Shown here: piece after piece, positions 24,648-31,801 of the stretch
Numbering within the stretch: position 1 is the stretch's first letter
Layout: every line of letters begins with the position of its first letter
Virus record (IMG/VR): IMGVR_UViG_3300024974_000009
Span: 1-38,775 of that record
DNA from: a virus
Length of the DNA stretch: 38,775 nucleotides
Direction: 5' to 3' (one strand)
Program-made: the position numbers and the translations under genes
Notes under the pieces: model-generated
Seen by the model: only the letters and a program-made list of their open reading frames with translations
Told to the model about the DNA's origin: nothing
The model's database searches: none

Positions 24648-26183
24648 ATGCAAGCTGCTTTATATCTCAGGTCTTCAAAAGACCGTTCAGACGTCAGTAT
24701 CGATGCCCAGCGCCGAGAACTGATTGATCTAGCCAAATCCAAAAACCTAGTCATTATTGAAGAATTTGCCGATGCTGTAGAGTCTGGTAAAGATGATCAA
24801 CGCCCAGGCTTTCAAGCAATGCTATCTCAGTTAAAAAGTCGCGATCGTAAATGGACTTTTTTACTTGCGCTCGATACCTCACGCATCGCGCGTAATCAAT
24901 ATCTGGCACATGCACTTCATTATGAATGCGATAAACGCAACATTAAAATACTTTATGCGAAAATGCCTGAGACTGGCAGCGTTGTTGATGTTGTTATTCG
25001 TGCGGTCATGCAATCCTTCGACCAGCTGCATAGCTTAATGTCTAAAGAAAAAGGCATGGCGGGTATGGCCGAGAACGTTAAGCAAGGTTTTCGTGCAGGT
25101 GGACGTGCACCATTAGGCTACAAACTTCAATCTCATGAAACTGGTGCAATGCGTGATGGTACTGCTGTCACTAAATCAAAACTAGTACCTGGTGATTACT
25201 TTAATGAAGTTAAAGAATTTTTAAAACTCAGAACATTGCTTGTTTCGCGTAGTAAAGCTGCTCAAGATGCTGGGCTTTTATCTGTGGCTCATACTACATT
25301 ATTGGGCATTGAGTGGAATGCGCTCACTTATGCTGGCCATACTGTTTGGAATGTTCAAAATGAACGATTACCAAGTGGCGGCTATAAAGGCAATACAAAG
25401 CGTAAGCCACGTACTGAATGGGTTATTCAGCATGATACGCATCCAGCCTTAATAACGACTGACGAAGCTGAAGGCATTTTAAAGGTGCTTGAGCAAAGTA
25501 CCAGGGGTGATGCTCGCAAAACAAAATCTGAATACTTGCTATCTGGCATCATGGTGAATGAAATGGGCTTGCCATATCATGGATCTGAAGGCATTTATTA
25601 TCGAGCTGGTAAAGGCAGACGTCTGAAGCGTGAGGATTTAGAACCGTTAATTCTTCAGCGTATTATGAGTGATCTACAATCAGACGAATTTATTGCTGAC
25701 TGCGTTAAATCAGCTAGGCAATCAGCACAACCAATTCCTGATGATGAGGTGAAAGCATTAAAAAGTGAAGTAAATAAGATTTCTGGCCAGATTGGAAAAT
25801 TAATGGATATTGCAGCTGAAGCTGATAGTCCGCGGCCATGGCTTGAGAAAATAGAAAAGTTAGAGCTGCAGCGATCTGATGTTGTTGCTAGATTAGATAA
25901 AGCAGATGCAAACTATAGATCAGCACAATTGCTGCTAACTATATCTGAGCGTGACATGAAACAAATGATTGGTGGTTTATCGTCAAACGTTGACTTTGCT
26001 GATGTGCAAAGGGCTAAAGAGTTTTTAACCAGCGTTATTGATAACATTGTGCTCACTGAAACTCCGCGGCTAATCTGTACAATAAACTACAGTATTAGTA
26101 GCGGGGATAGTGTGGCGTCCCCACGGCTACGCGACACTATCCCCGCTATCAAGTTGGCTAGGCTGCTTAAGCTTGCGGCGTGA
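24648..26183 (+). CDS. Large serine recombinase (phage integrase)
   Basis: 511 residues from ATG 24648 (AAAGG upstream). The catalytic domain has YLRSS with Ser10 as probable nucleophile and Arg8, then LDTSRIARN (75-83), EKGMAGMAENVKQGFRAGGR and APLGYKL, typical of the resolvase plus recombinase domains of integrases. A coiled-coil (SEVNKISGQIGKLMDIAAEA, LEKIEKLELQRSDVVARLD) follows. The segment where a zinc ribbon is expected (YLLSGIMVNEMGLPYHGSEG) has no cysteine pair, so the ribbon is degenerate or replaced. It integrates and, with a directionality factor, excises the phage genome. The last 57 bases overlap a minus-strand gene. Confidence 0.9.
   Translation: MQAALYLRSSKDRSDVSIDAQRRELIDLAKSKNLVIIEEFADAVESGKDDQRPGFQAMLSQLKSRDRKWTFLLALDTSRIARNQYLAHALHYECDKRNIKILYAKMPETGSVVDVVIRAVMQSFDQLHSLMSKEKGMAGMAENVKQGFRAGGRAPLGYKLQSHETGAMRDGTAVTKSKLVPGDYFNEVKEFLKLRTLLVSRSKAAQDAGLLSVAHTTLLGIEWNALTYAGHTVWNVQNERLPSGGYKGNTKRKPRTEWVIQHDTHPALITTDEAEGILKVLEQSTRGDARKTKSEYLLSGIMVNEMGLPYHGSEGIYYRAGKGRRLKREDLEPLILQRIMSDLQSDEFIADCVKSARQSAQPIPDDEVKALKSEVNKISGQIGKLMDIAAEADSPRPWLEKIEKLELQRSDVVARLDKADANYRSAQLLLTISERDMKQMIGGLSSNVDFADVQRAKEFLTSVIDNIVLTETPRLICTINYSISSGDSVASPRLRDTIPAIKLARLLKLAA
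26099..26148. repeat. Long inverted repeat at the 3' end of the integrase gene
   Basis: A perfect 15-bp repeat, TAGCGGGGATAGTGT (26099-26113) and its complement (26134-26148), around a 20-base loop with 3 more pairs inside. It lies inside the integrase coding end and inside a small minus-strand gene. It could be a bidirectional terminator between convergent operons, an integrase or attachment site, or the scar of a small insertion. No T run follows on either strand, so a classical terminator is not favoured. Confidence 0.75.
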
Positions 26184-26303
26184 GGTAGGGGCTTGCTCTG
26201 CAAGGCGTTTCTGCTCAAGCATTTCATAAAGCATAGGACCAAGTATTTTGGCTGCTTTTTTGGCGTCTGGCTTATTTGCAGTGATAAATTCTATTTCAAG
26301 CAT
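26127..26303 (-). CDS. Small protein downstream of the DGR reverse transcriptase
   Basis: 58 residues: starts MLEIEFITANKPDAKKAAKI, ends KQPSQLDSGDSVA. The ATG at 26303 overlaps the reverse-transcriptase stop by 8 bases, suggesting translational coupling. The first 40 residues should be helical and charged; the C-terminal tail is encoded by the inverted repeat, so both it and the integrase on the opposite strand read SGDSVA. It is unlike any family I know. Overlap with the integrase end (57 bases, opposite strand) lowers the confidence that the whole frame is used. Confidence 0.45.
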   Translation of the reverse strand: MLEIEFITANKPDAKKAAKILGPMLYEMLEQKRLAEQAPTSRRKLKQPSQLDSGDSVA

Positions 26304-27714
26304 TTTTATGTACCTTTGCTCGATAGGTCTTAGTTATGGCCATGTTTATGCAATGGCCTTTATCTCTAAGTGCATTAGCTATTTTAGTGCGGTCACGATG
26401 GCTTTTTGATGCCTGTCTCAACAATCCAAAATAGCTATTAGCCATTTCGAATGTTTCATCTGCGGGTGACTTTTTAATCTGATTAATAGCTTCATTGACA
26501 GTGCGTTTACGCGTATATCTATACCAAGGCTTAATCACTTGACCAACAAAATCAACTCCACGATCAACCGGCTGCAGAATGGTTTTAGTAGGGTTTAGAT
26601 TGGCATTTAGCTTAGTAGGTAAGAACTCATTAATACGTGCTAAAGCACTGTTTAACCACTGTGGTGACTCATGCAATAGAACAAAGTCATCAACGTAGCG
26701 GATATAGTGCTTAGCTCCTATTTGATGCTTAATGAATTGGTCTAGTGCATTTAGATAGATATTGGCAAAGAACTGAGAGCTTAGATTGCCAATGGGTAAG
26801 CCCAAGTGACTTGGTTGATTAGTTAAGCGTTTGTGTGGTGGTACTAGATCTATTTTTTCAGGATAGCCACGCAATTCAAAGTTAGTACGTGGATCATGAA
26901 ATAGAATGACGTCTGATAACCATAACCACCATGACTCAGTCACTTTAGTAGCGACTTGTTTGCGCAATACATTTTTATCGATAGCAACAAAGAAGTTAGC
27001 TAAATCACACTTTAAGTAAAAACAAGGCTTACTCCAGTTCTCAGTAGCGCTGCGAATCTTTGACTCTAGGCGTTTAGCTGCATAAAGAGTGCCGCGCCCT
27101 GGTATGCATGCGCAACTATCATGAATGAATGATGCATAAAAGCGTGGTGAAATTCGATTGTAAAATAAGTGGTGCACAATGCGATCACGAAAGTCAGCAG
27201 CCCATACTTCACGGGGTTTTGGTCTAGTGATGACAAAGCAAATAGATTTACCTGGTGCATAAGTATTTGCTTTTAATTCATCATAAAGCTTAATTAAGTT
27301 GTGCTCTAGGTTTAATTCAAACGCTAAAGCGCTCGATGTATTACGTTTATTCTTACGGCAATCTAAATAGGCTTGTACCAACTCTTCAAAAGCAAAATCA
27401 GCAACTAGGCGTTCGGTATGATCTGCGGACAGCGCGGGCGCGCAACTCGTTATTCTTGTTGTTGTTGTTCTGGTTGCCGTTGTTGAAATTCTGATACCAG
27501 GCATAACTTGAATTAGAGGCGTGCTGCGTTGTATCTTACTATCTACGTCGCTCTGCCGAAGGACTGATTTAATGTCAGCGCCGATCAGTGGAGTAACTGC
27601 GCTAGACCTATCCTGAAAGCTATCAGTGGTATCTATACTGCGCATAGCGGTAGCCTTTTGAGCTAGCGGTAAAACCAGATTATTTAATCGTACGGTCATA
27701 TTAGCCTTAACCAT
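26296..27714 (-). CDS. DGR reverse transcriptase (template repeat inside its frame)
   Basis: 472 residues if started at ATG 27714, which overlaps the Avd stop as TAATG. RT motifs: CDLANFFVAID (motif A, Asp237), HLGLPIGNLSSQFFANIYLN (303-322, the retron/DGR/group II-type motif), YIRYVDDFVLLH (Asp342, Asp343), then KLNANLNPTKT and FVGQVIKPW. The RT domain begins near FAFEELVQAYLDCRKNKRN (108-126), where most DGR RTs begin; residues 63-98 are the translated template repeat. No ATG occurs between codon 71 and the late C-terminus, so translation must start at or before the repeat. The enzyme copies TR RNA with errors at adenines and transfers the cDNA to VR. With Avd it forms the active complex. 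Confidence 0.95.
   Translation of the reverse strand: MVKANMTVRLNNLVLPLAQKATAMRSIDTTDSFQDRSSAVTPLIGADIKSVLRQSDVDSKIQRSTPLIQVMPGIRISTTATRTTTTRITSCAPALSADHTERLVADFAFEELVQAYLDCRKNKRNTSSALAFELNLEHNLIKLYDELKANTYAPGKSICFVITRPKPREVWAADFRDRIVHHLFYNRISPRFYASFIHDSCACIPGRGTLYAAKRLESKIRSATENWSKPCFYLKCDLANFFVAIDKNVLRKQVATKVTESWWLWLSDVILFHDPRTNFELRGYPEKIDLVPPHKRLTNQPSHLGLPIGNLSSQFFANIYLNALDQFIKHQIGAKHYIRYVDDFVLLHESPQWLNSALARINEFLPTKLNANLNPTKTILQPVDRGVDFVGQVIKPWYRYTRKRTVNEAINQIKKSPADETFEMANSYFGLLRQASKSHRDRTKIANALRDKGHCINMAITKTYRAKVHKNA
27421..27527 (-). repeat. DGR template repeat (TR)
   Basis: 107 bp, aligned without gaps to VR1 (28101-28207) and VR2 (28583-28689). On the minus strand it is rich in AAC/AAT codons: in the target frame it reads NNGNQNNNNKNNE, the typical template with Asn codons at variable positions. 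Substitutions in VR1 (10) and VR2 (15) all lie at template A. Its final 29 bases (27421-27449 on +) are invariant and G/C-rich, as expected for the initiation-of-homing region. Confidence 0.96.
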
Positions 27715-28064
27715 TATGAAACAGACGATGCGGAACGACGCCAGCCATTGGCCTGTTTACCTATGCTGCTTGTGAGTTCAATGACCTTTGCATACTGGCC
27801 AGTTGAAATCAGGCGTTTATCACGTGATAGGCGAATGAGTAACTCTAAAACCTGTTGTTTTTCTACAAGCTTTAAAAGATGAGGCACTTTCTCACGTGAT
27901 ACATTGGCTCTAAATATAAGCGTGACAATATCAACGGATTCGTCACGAAGCTTACTGCCAATGCTCTGTTTGAAATCACGTGGCATGTTCTTAGCCAAAT
28001 CAGTGATCACGTCCAGAAGGTCGTAAGCAATCTTATAAATAGGTAGGTCTGTATGGTTTGCCAT
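27714..28064 (-). CDS. avd: DGR accessory variability determinant (Avd-like, four-helix bundle)
   Basis: 116 residues, all-helical. Pattern: LPIYKIAYDLLDVITDLAKN, MPRDFKQSIGSKLRDESVDI, VTLIFRANVSREKVPHLLKL, VLELLIRLSRDKRLIS, and IGKQANGWRR, matching Avd proteins of DGRs and the related four-helix bundle family. Avd forms a pentameric barrel that binds RT and the template RNA. It lies between the second target and the RT, the classical order target - avd - TR - RT. The ATG at 28064 has no clear ribosome site (T-rich upstream), and its TAA overlaps the RT start (TAATG). Confidence 0.93.
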   Translation of the reverse strand: MANHTDLPIYKIAYDLLDVITDLAKNMPRDFKQSIGSKLRDESVDIVTLIFRANVSREKVPHLLKLVEKQQVLELLIRLSRDKRLISTGQYAKVIELTSSIGKQANGWRRSASSVS

Positions 28065-28086
28065 GTTGAATAAAAAAATAATTAAA

Positions 28087-28536
28087 TTACTGAATAATTA
28101 ATCTGCGGACAGCGCGGGCGCGCAACTCGCCACCCTTGCTGGTGTTGATCTGGTTGCCGTTGTAGAAATTCTGATACCAGGCAGAACTTGAAATAGAGGC
28201 GTGCTGCTCATTTGTCCAATACCATGCCTCTTCAAACTCTTCTTTAAGGTTGGCATATAGCAATGCTTGCTCACGTCTATTTGGTAACTCACCACCTTGT
28301 TCTTTAGCCCATGTGAGTGCATCAGTCCAATTAATCTCTGATTGATGACCATCGAGTAAAATCAAGTGATAGCTAGATTCACCATCTTTACCTAAGATTA
28401 GACCTGCATAACGCTCACCTGCTTTAAGTGATATTTCAGTATGTGGAAATACATACTCAGTAGTTTGTTTTTCAAAGCTTGAAATCAGGCTTAATATTTC
28501 ATCCTGCTTAGCTTTGATGGTTTGTAATGTGATCAT
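28087..28536 (-). CDS. DGR target protein 1 (C-type-lectin-like, carries VR1)
   Basis: 149 residues with an AGGAG ribosome site. An N-terminal helix (QTIKAKQDEILSLISSFEKQ) precedes the lectin-like domain: LKAGERYAGLILGKDGESSY, HLILLDGHQSEINWTDALTW, GGELPNRREQALLYANLKEE, AWYWTNEQHAS, ending GELRARAVRRLIIQ. Residues about 110-146 are encoded by VR1. Compared with the template, eight Asn or Tyr codons are changed, at surface-loop positions of the DGR lectin fold. No signal peptide or membrane segment, so it is cytoplasmic unless carried on the virion. Ligand unknown. Confidence 0.93.
   Translation of the reverse strand: MITLQTIKAKQDEILSLISSFEKQTTEYVFPHTEISLKAGERYAGLILGKDGESSYHLILLDGHQSEINWTDALTWAKEQGGELPNRREQALLYANLKEEFEEAWYWTNEQHASISSSAWYQNFYNGNQINTSKGGELRARAVRRLIIQ
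28101..28207 (-). repeat. DGR variable repeat 1 (VR1)
   Basis: 107 bp, 10 mismatches to TR, all at template A: five to G, two to C and three to T on the minus strand. It encodes the C-terminal end of target 1; the invariant 29-bp end is at 28101-28129. Confidence 0.96.
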
Positions 28537-28571
28537 TGATAGCTCCTAAATTAAAAAAAATAATTAAATGA

Positions 28572-28931
28572 CTAAATAGCTAATCTGCGGACAGCGCGGG
28601 CGCGCAACTCGTTACCCTTGTAGTGGCTGTCCTGGCCGCCGTTGTCGAAACCCTGACACCAGGCACAACTGGAATCAGAGGCGTGCTGCTCATTTGTCCA
28701 ATACCATTCAGGGTTGAATTGGTCTTTTGATTGGTTGAATAGTAGGGCGCTTTCTGCACGGTTAGGTAGGTCGCCACCAAGTGATTTAGCCCACTCCATA
28801 GCATTATCCCAATTGCCATCATCTTTATCGCCTGTAAGTAGAATGATGTGGCTGCCAGTGCCATCTGGGTTGATGATTGCCCCTGCGTAGATTTCGCCAA
28901 TATTTAATTCTGGTTTAGTGATTTGGTTCAT
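28572..28931 (-). CDS. DGR target protein 2 (C-type-lectin-like, carries VR2)
   Basis: 119 residues, AAAGG ribosome site. Same lectin-like core as target 1 without the N-terminal helix: NIGEIYAGAIINPDGTGSHI, ILLTGDKDDGNWDNAMEWAK, GGDLPNRAESALLFNQSKDQ, EWYWTNEQHAS, ending NELRARAVRRLAI. Residues about 81-116 are encoded by VR2. VR2 differs from TR more than VR1 does, and two Tyr codons of the template have become Cys (SSCAWCQ), which could form a disulfide or bind metal. The two targets are clearly paralogues by duplication including their 3' flank. Ligand unknown. Confidence 0.93.
   Translation of the reverse strand: MNQITKPELNIGEIYAGAIINPDGTGSHIILLTGDKDDGNWDNAMEWAKSLGGDLPNRAESALLFNQSKDQFNPEWYWTNEQHASDSSCAWCQGFDNGGQDSHYKGNELRARAVRRLAI
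28583..28689 (-). repeat. DGR variable repeat 2 (VR2)
   Basis: 107 bp, 15 mismatches to TR, all at template A. It shares the invariant 29-bp end (28583-28611) with VR1 and TR. The A/T-rich flank just beyond (28561-28582) resembles that of VR1 (28076-28100) and not that of TR. Confidence 0.96.
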
Positions 28932-28964
28932 TTTGTAGCCTTTCGTTGGTTGTGGTTGGTAAAA

Positions 28965-29981
28965 TTAAGCGGTTAGTTCTAAGTAAATTTGTAATGTATG
29001 CATGGCTTTTTCAATATCCATACGGCCACCTTTATCTCGTTCACGCGCAAGGTATGAGAACACTTCTTTTTTCATAGCACCTTTAAGTTCTTCGGGTGTC
29101 ATCCAGCGTTTAAAAACTTCCCATGGCTGATAAATGCCTAGTTTTGTATAGTGATCACCACCAATTTGAGAGGTCAGAGCTGAGAGTCCAGCAACGCAAT
29201 TAATATCTTCAAGCTCGGCTGTAAATGACAGTGCTGTTAATTCATCTGCAGGAGAAAATGGCATTGTTTTAACTGGCGCAATAGTTGGCTTTTCTTCAGC
29301 TGCAGCATTAAATTGAGCGACTTCATCAGCTAAAGTATTTGGCTTTTTAACCTTAGCGACTTTGGCTTTACTCATTTGCACTACATCATCGGTATGATTG
29401 ACCAGGCTATTTTTAAAATAGCGGATAGTATGAATGACACCTTTTTCATTTGATTTCAAAGCACGTTTTGTATAGCCGCCTGCTTTAATTGTGTAGGTGA
29501 TCATGTCGCCTGCTTTGCGGATTAAATCATCAGTAGATGTTTCACCCACAAGCTTAAACAATAGTTCGTTATGGGATATACCTTCCTTATCAGTTGCATC
29601 CAATATTTCACGTATTTGCGCGGCTTTAAATGGTTTTTCTTGCATGTCGATTCCTTCACTGTTGTTTGATTTAGATTGCTTGAGTGCTGCCCAGCTGGCA
29701 GGTTCTAGCGGCTTTACTTTTGGCTCTTTACCGAACGTAGGTATTGGGTCTTTAGTCATTGCAGGACCTTTGAAACCTGTTGGCCAATACTGCAGATAGG
29801 TCAATGTGCCTTTGGTGATCTGACAGCGATTCACAAAGCCTTTTTCAAATAGGTAATCCAGTGCCGGCTGAATTAAGATGCTTTTAACGCCGCAACCGGT
29901 ATAAATCTCAGGTGCGGTTTTAGCCTGGGCAGGCGTCGCACCTTTTAAGAAGTCGAGTATTGTTTGCTGCGCGGGTGTCAT
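28965..29981 (-). CDS. DUF3310 protein with winged-helix-like N-terminal regions
   Basis: 338 residues. Two helix-turn-helix-like regions (residues about 5-60: QTILDFLKGATPAQAKTAPE, ALDYLFEKGFVNRCQ; and 120-190: REILDATDKEGISHNELLFK) are joined by linkers. The C-terminal ~70 residues are DUF3310: LTSQIGGDHYTKLGIYQPWE, FKRWMTPEELKGAMKKEVFS YLARERDKGGRMDIEKA. DUF3310 occurs in phage nucleotide-kinase-like proteins such as T7 gp1.7. The fusion suggests a DNA-related early function. It overlaps the ParB-like gene by 4 bases (ATGA). Confidence 0.75.
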   Translation of the reverse strand: MTPAQQTILDFLKGATPAQAKTAPEIYTGCGVKSILIQPALDYLFEKGFVNRCQITKGTLTYLQYWPTGFKGPAMTKDPIPTFGKEPKVKPLEPASWAALKQSKSNNSEGIDMQEKPFKAAQIREILDATDKEGISHNELLFKLVGETSTDDLIRKAGDMITYTIKAGGYTKRALKSNEKGVIHTIRYFKNSLVNHTDDVVQMSKAKVAKVKKPNTLADEVAQFNAAAEEKPTIAPVKTMPFSPADELTALSFTAELEDINCVAGLSALTSQIGGDHYTKLGIYQPWEVFKRWMTPEELKGAMKKEVFSYLARERDKGGRMDIEKAMHTLQIYLELTA

Positions 29982-31789
29982 GCCTCAACCTCTACGGTAT
30001 CGCTCGCACCACTGGTTTGCGCTGACTCAGTCAGCGCCTTAGTATTTAGATCTGCGTTAGCAGATTCCTTTTGTTCTTGCTTCTGGGCTTTTTTAGCGCG
30101 TTTGGCCAATTCTTTGTCTTTGATTTCCTGCAATTTAGGCGACAGTTGGGTTTCATTATTCGCAGGCGCAGCCAAGTCGGCGTTTGATTCAACCGCCTGC
30201 GCAGCCAAAGGTGGGGTAAGGGGCAGTTCGGCGGTTAAAAATTGCGATAAATCGAGGCCAATATTGCCAATAAATGAGAGTAGGGCTTGGTAATCTGTGT
30301 CGTTTTCGTTATCTGCTTCAGTTTCCCAACCCCAATGAACCTCTAAACCTGGTGCGAGTAACAACATGGCGAGCATTTTCAGCAATTCCTTTTGACCTTG
30401 CTTACTTTGCTGAAAGTCTGTGAAAAACTCTTCTTCAGTGCCTTCAAATTGATATTGATCTAACACTGGTTGTAAATCAGTTGAAACATCTGTACTCAGC
30501 GTTGTAATGGCCATTCTAAGTAGGAGGTGAACAGTATCAACGTTAAAATAATCAATCTTAGGTATTAGGCGATTGAATATATGTATGCGTCTTTCATCCT
30601 CAACGGACTGTCTAGCTTCTTTGGCTTCCTGTTCAATTTTCCAAGCTGGCTTTTCTTCAGGCTCTTTAGGATTAACTACTAACTCACCTGAAGCTAGTTT
30701 TTCTTTAATTTTTTCTTTTAATAATGATTGCACCTCACTAGTTTTATAAATGACGACAACATTATTTTTATCATCAACAATGGTATGGCTTGGTGGGTTA
30801 ACTTCAGCAATTAATTCATCGGTGATTTGAACGCCATCTAAAGAATAAACACATGCTTTAGCTTCTTTTTCATAGCCTCTTAAATATCCACCAACTAATC
30901 CATACGGTGCAATTTCTTTAGCAGCTTCACCATGAATGACGTTGGGCTGAGTTTTAATCACATCATGCGCATAAGCTATTTTTTTCGCCGCAAAGCATGC
31001 GGTATCTGTACAGACGTCTGTACTATCAATGTCTTGAAATAACTCTGGATAATTGCCGGTGCGTTTAGGGCAACTAAAGCAGCTGCCAGCCATCGGATAT
31101 AACGTGGTGCTGATTTTATCCCATGGCGCTTTACTTAAATCTAGGGTGAAATTCTGGCGAATATAGTCTTTACTACGACGAAAACTAAGCTCATTACTCA
31201 CAATGTCTTTAGCGGCTTGCTCCTGAAGTTTCGCGCCTGGTATGCGTGCAATGAGTAATGCAATTTCACGGCCAAACTTACCTTCAAAGAACAAGTCTTG
31301 CGCATAAGTACATAGTTCATTTAGTTTGAGTGAGCCATATATATAGCTGCGTGATTTGCCTATTTTGACGGCTAGTTCGTCTGCATCCCAGCTTTTAGCG
31401 TCTTTGTTATCGAGTAGGGCTTTAAAGCCTTGCGCTTCTTCAAGTGGGTGAAGGTCTGAGCGTTGCAGGTTTTCTATGATCTGCAGCTGCAGTGTTTCTA
31501 AATCGTCCAGCTCGCGGATGATGGCGGGGATGGTGTCTTGTTGCGCTAGCTTACTCGCACGCCAGCGGCGCTCACCTGAAACAAGTTCATAAAGCGTGTG
31601 GCCTGTTGGATCCATCGACACAGCAGCGTCATTGGTTGGGCGTACTAAAATTGGCTGCATGACGCCATGCTGCTTAATACTATTGGCTAAATCTTGCAGA
31701 TCAGCTGAGTCAAACCGCTTGCGTGGATTAGTAAGTGAGGCACGAATATCGCTGATGTTAATATGCTGGCCAAGGGTTTGCGTTTGCAT
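29978..31789 (-). CDS. ParB-like DNA-binding protein with a Cys cluster
   Basis: 603 residues. The N-terminal ParB/Srx domain has DIRASLTNPRKRFDSADLQD, YELVSGERRWRASKLA (residues 68-82) and ENLQRSDLHPLEEAQGFKAL (106-125); the helix-turn-helix DADELAVKIGKSRSYIYGSL follows. A cysteine cluster (CFSCPKRT ... VCTDTACFAAKK, near 237-270) may bind zinc. The rest is helical and charged and the end is low complexity. ParB-like proteins centre on DNA and may stabilise or regulate the phage chromosome. No ParA gene is present, so a full partition system is not shown. Confidence 0.88.
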   Translation of the reverse strand: MQTQTLGQHINISDIRASLTNPRKRFDSADLQDLANSIKQHGVMQPILVRPTNDAAVSMDPTGHTLYELVSGERRWRASKLAQQDTIPAIIRELDDLETLQLQIIENLQRSDLHPLEEAQGFKALLDNKDAKSWDADELAVKIGKSRSYIYGSLKLNELCTYAQDLFFEGKFGREIALLIARIPGAKLQEQAAKDIVSNELSFRRSKDYIRQNFTLDLSKAPWDKISTTLYPMAGSCFSCPKRTGNYPELFQDIDSTDVCTDTACFAAKKIAYAHDVIKTQPNVIHGEAAKEIAPYGLVGGYLRGYEKEAKACVYSLDGVQITDELIAEVNPPSHTIVDDKNNVVVIYKTSEVQSLLKEKIKEKLASGELVVNPKEPEEKPAWKIEQEAKEARQSVEDERRIHIFNRLIPKIDYFNVDTVHLLLRMAITTLSTDVSTDLQPVLDQYQFEGTEEEFFTDFQQSKQGQKELLKMLAMLLLAPGLEVHWGWETEADNENDTDYQALLSFIGNIGLDLSQFLTAELPLTPPLAAQAVESNADLAAPANNETQLSPKLQEIKDKELAKRAKKAQKQEQKESANADLNTKALTESAQTSGASDTVEVEA

Positions 31790-31801
31790 GATGGTTCCTG
31801 A

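Noticed and set aside
28098-28900. Second long minus-strand frames through VR1 and VR2 that resemble the RT N-terminus (PGIRISTTATR, CAPALSAD)
   Set aside because: They are the VR sequences read in the frame used by the RT over the TR. The lectin-like frames have ribosome sites and a recognisable family; these do not.
29497-30293. Plus-strand frames of 100 and 109 codons opposite the DUF3310 and ParB-like genes
   Set aside because: Antisense shadows of clear genes, with no ribosome site and no family likeness.
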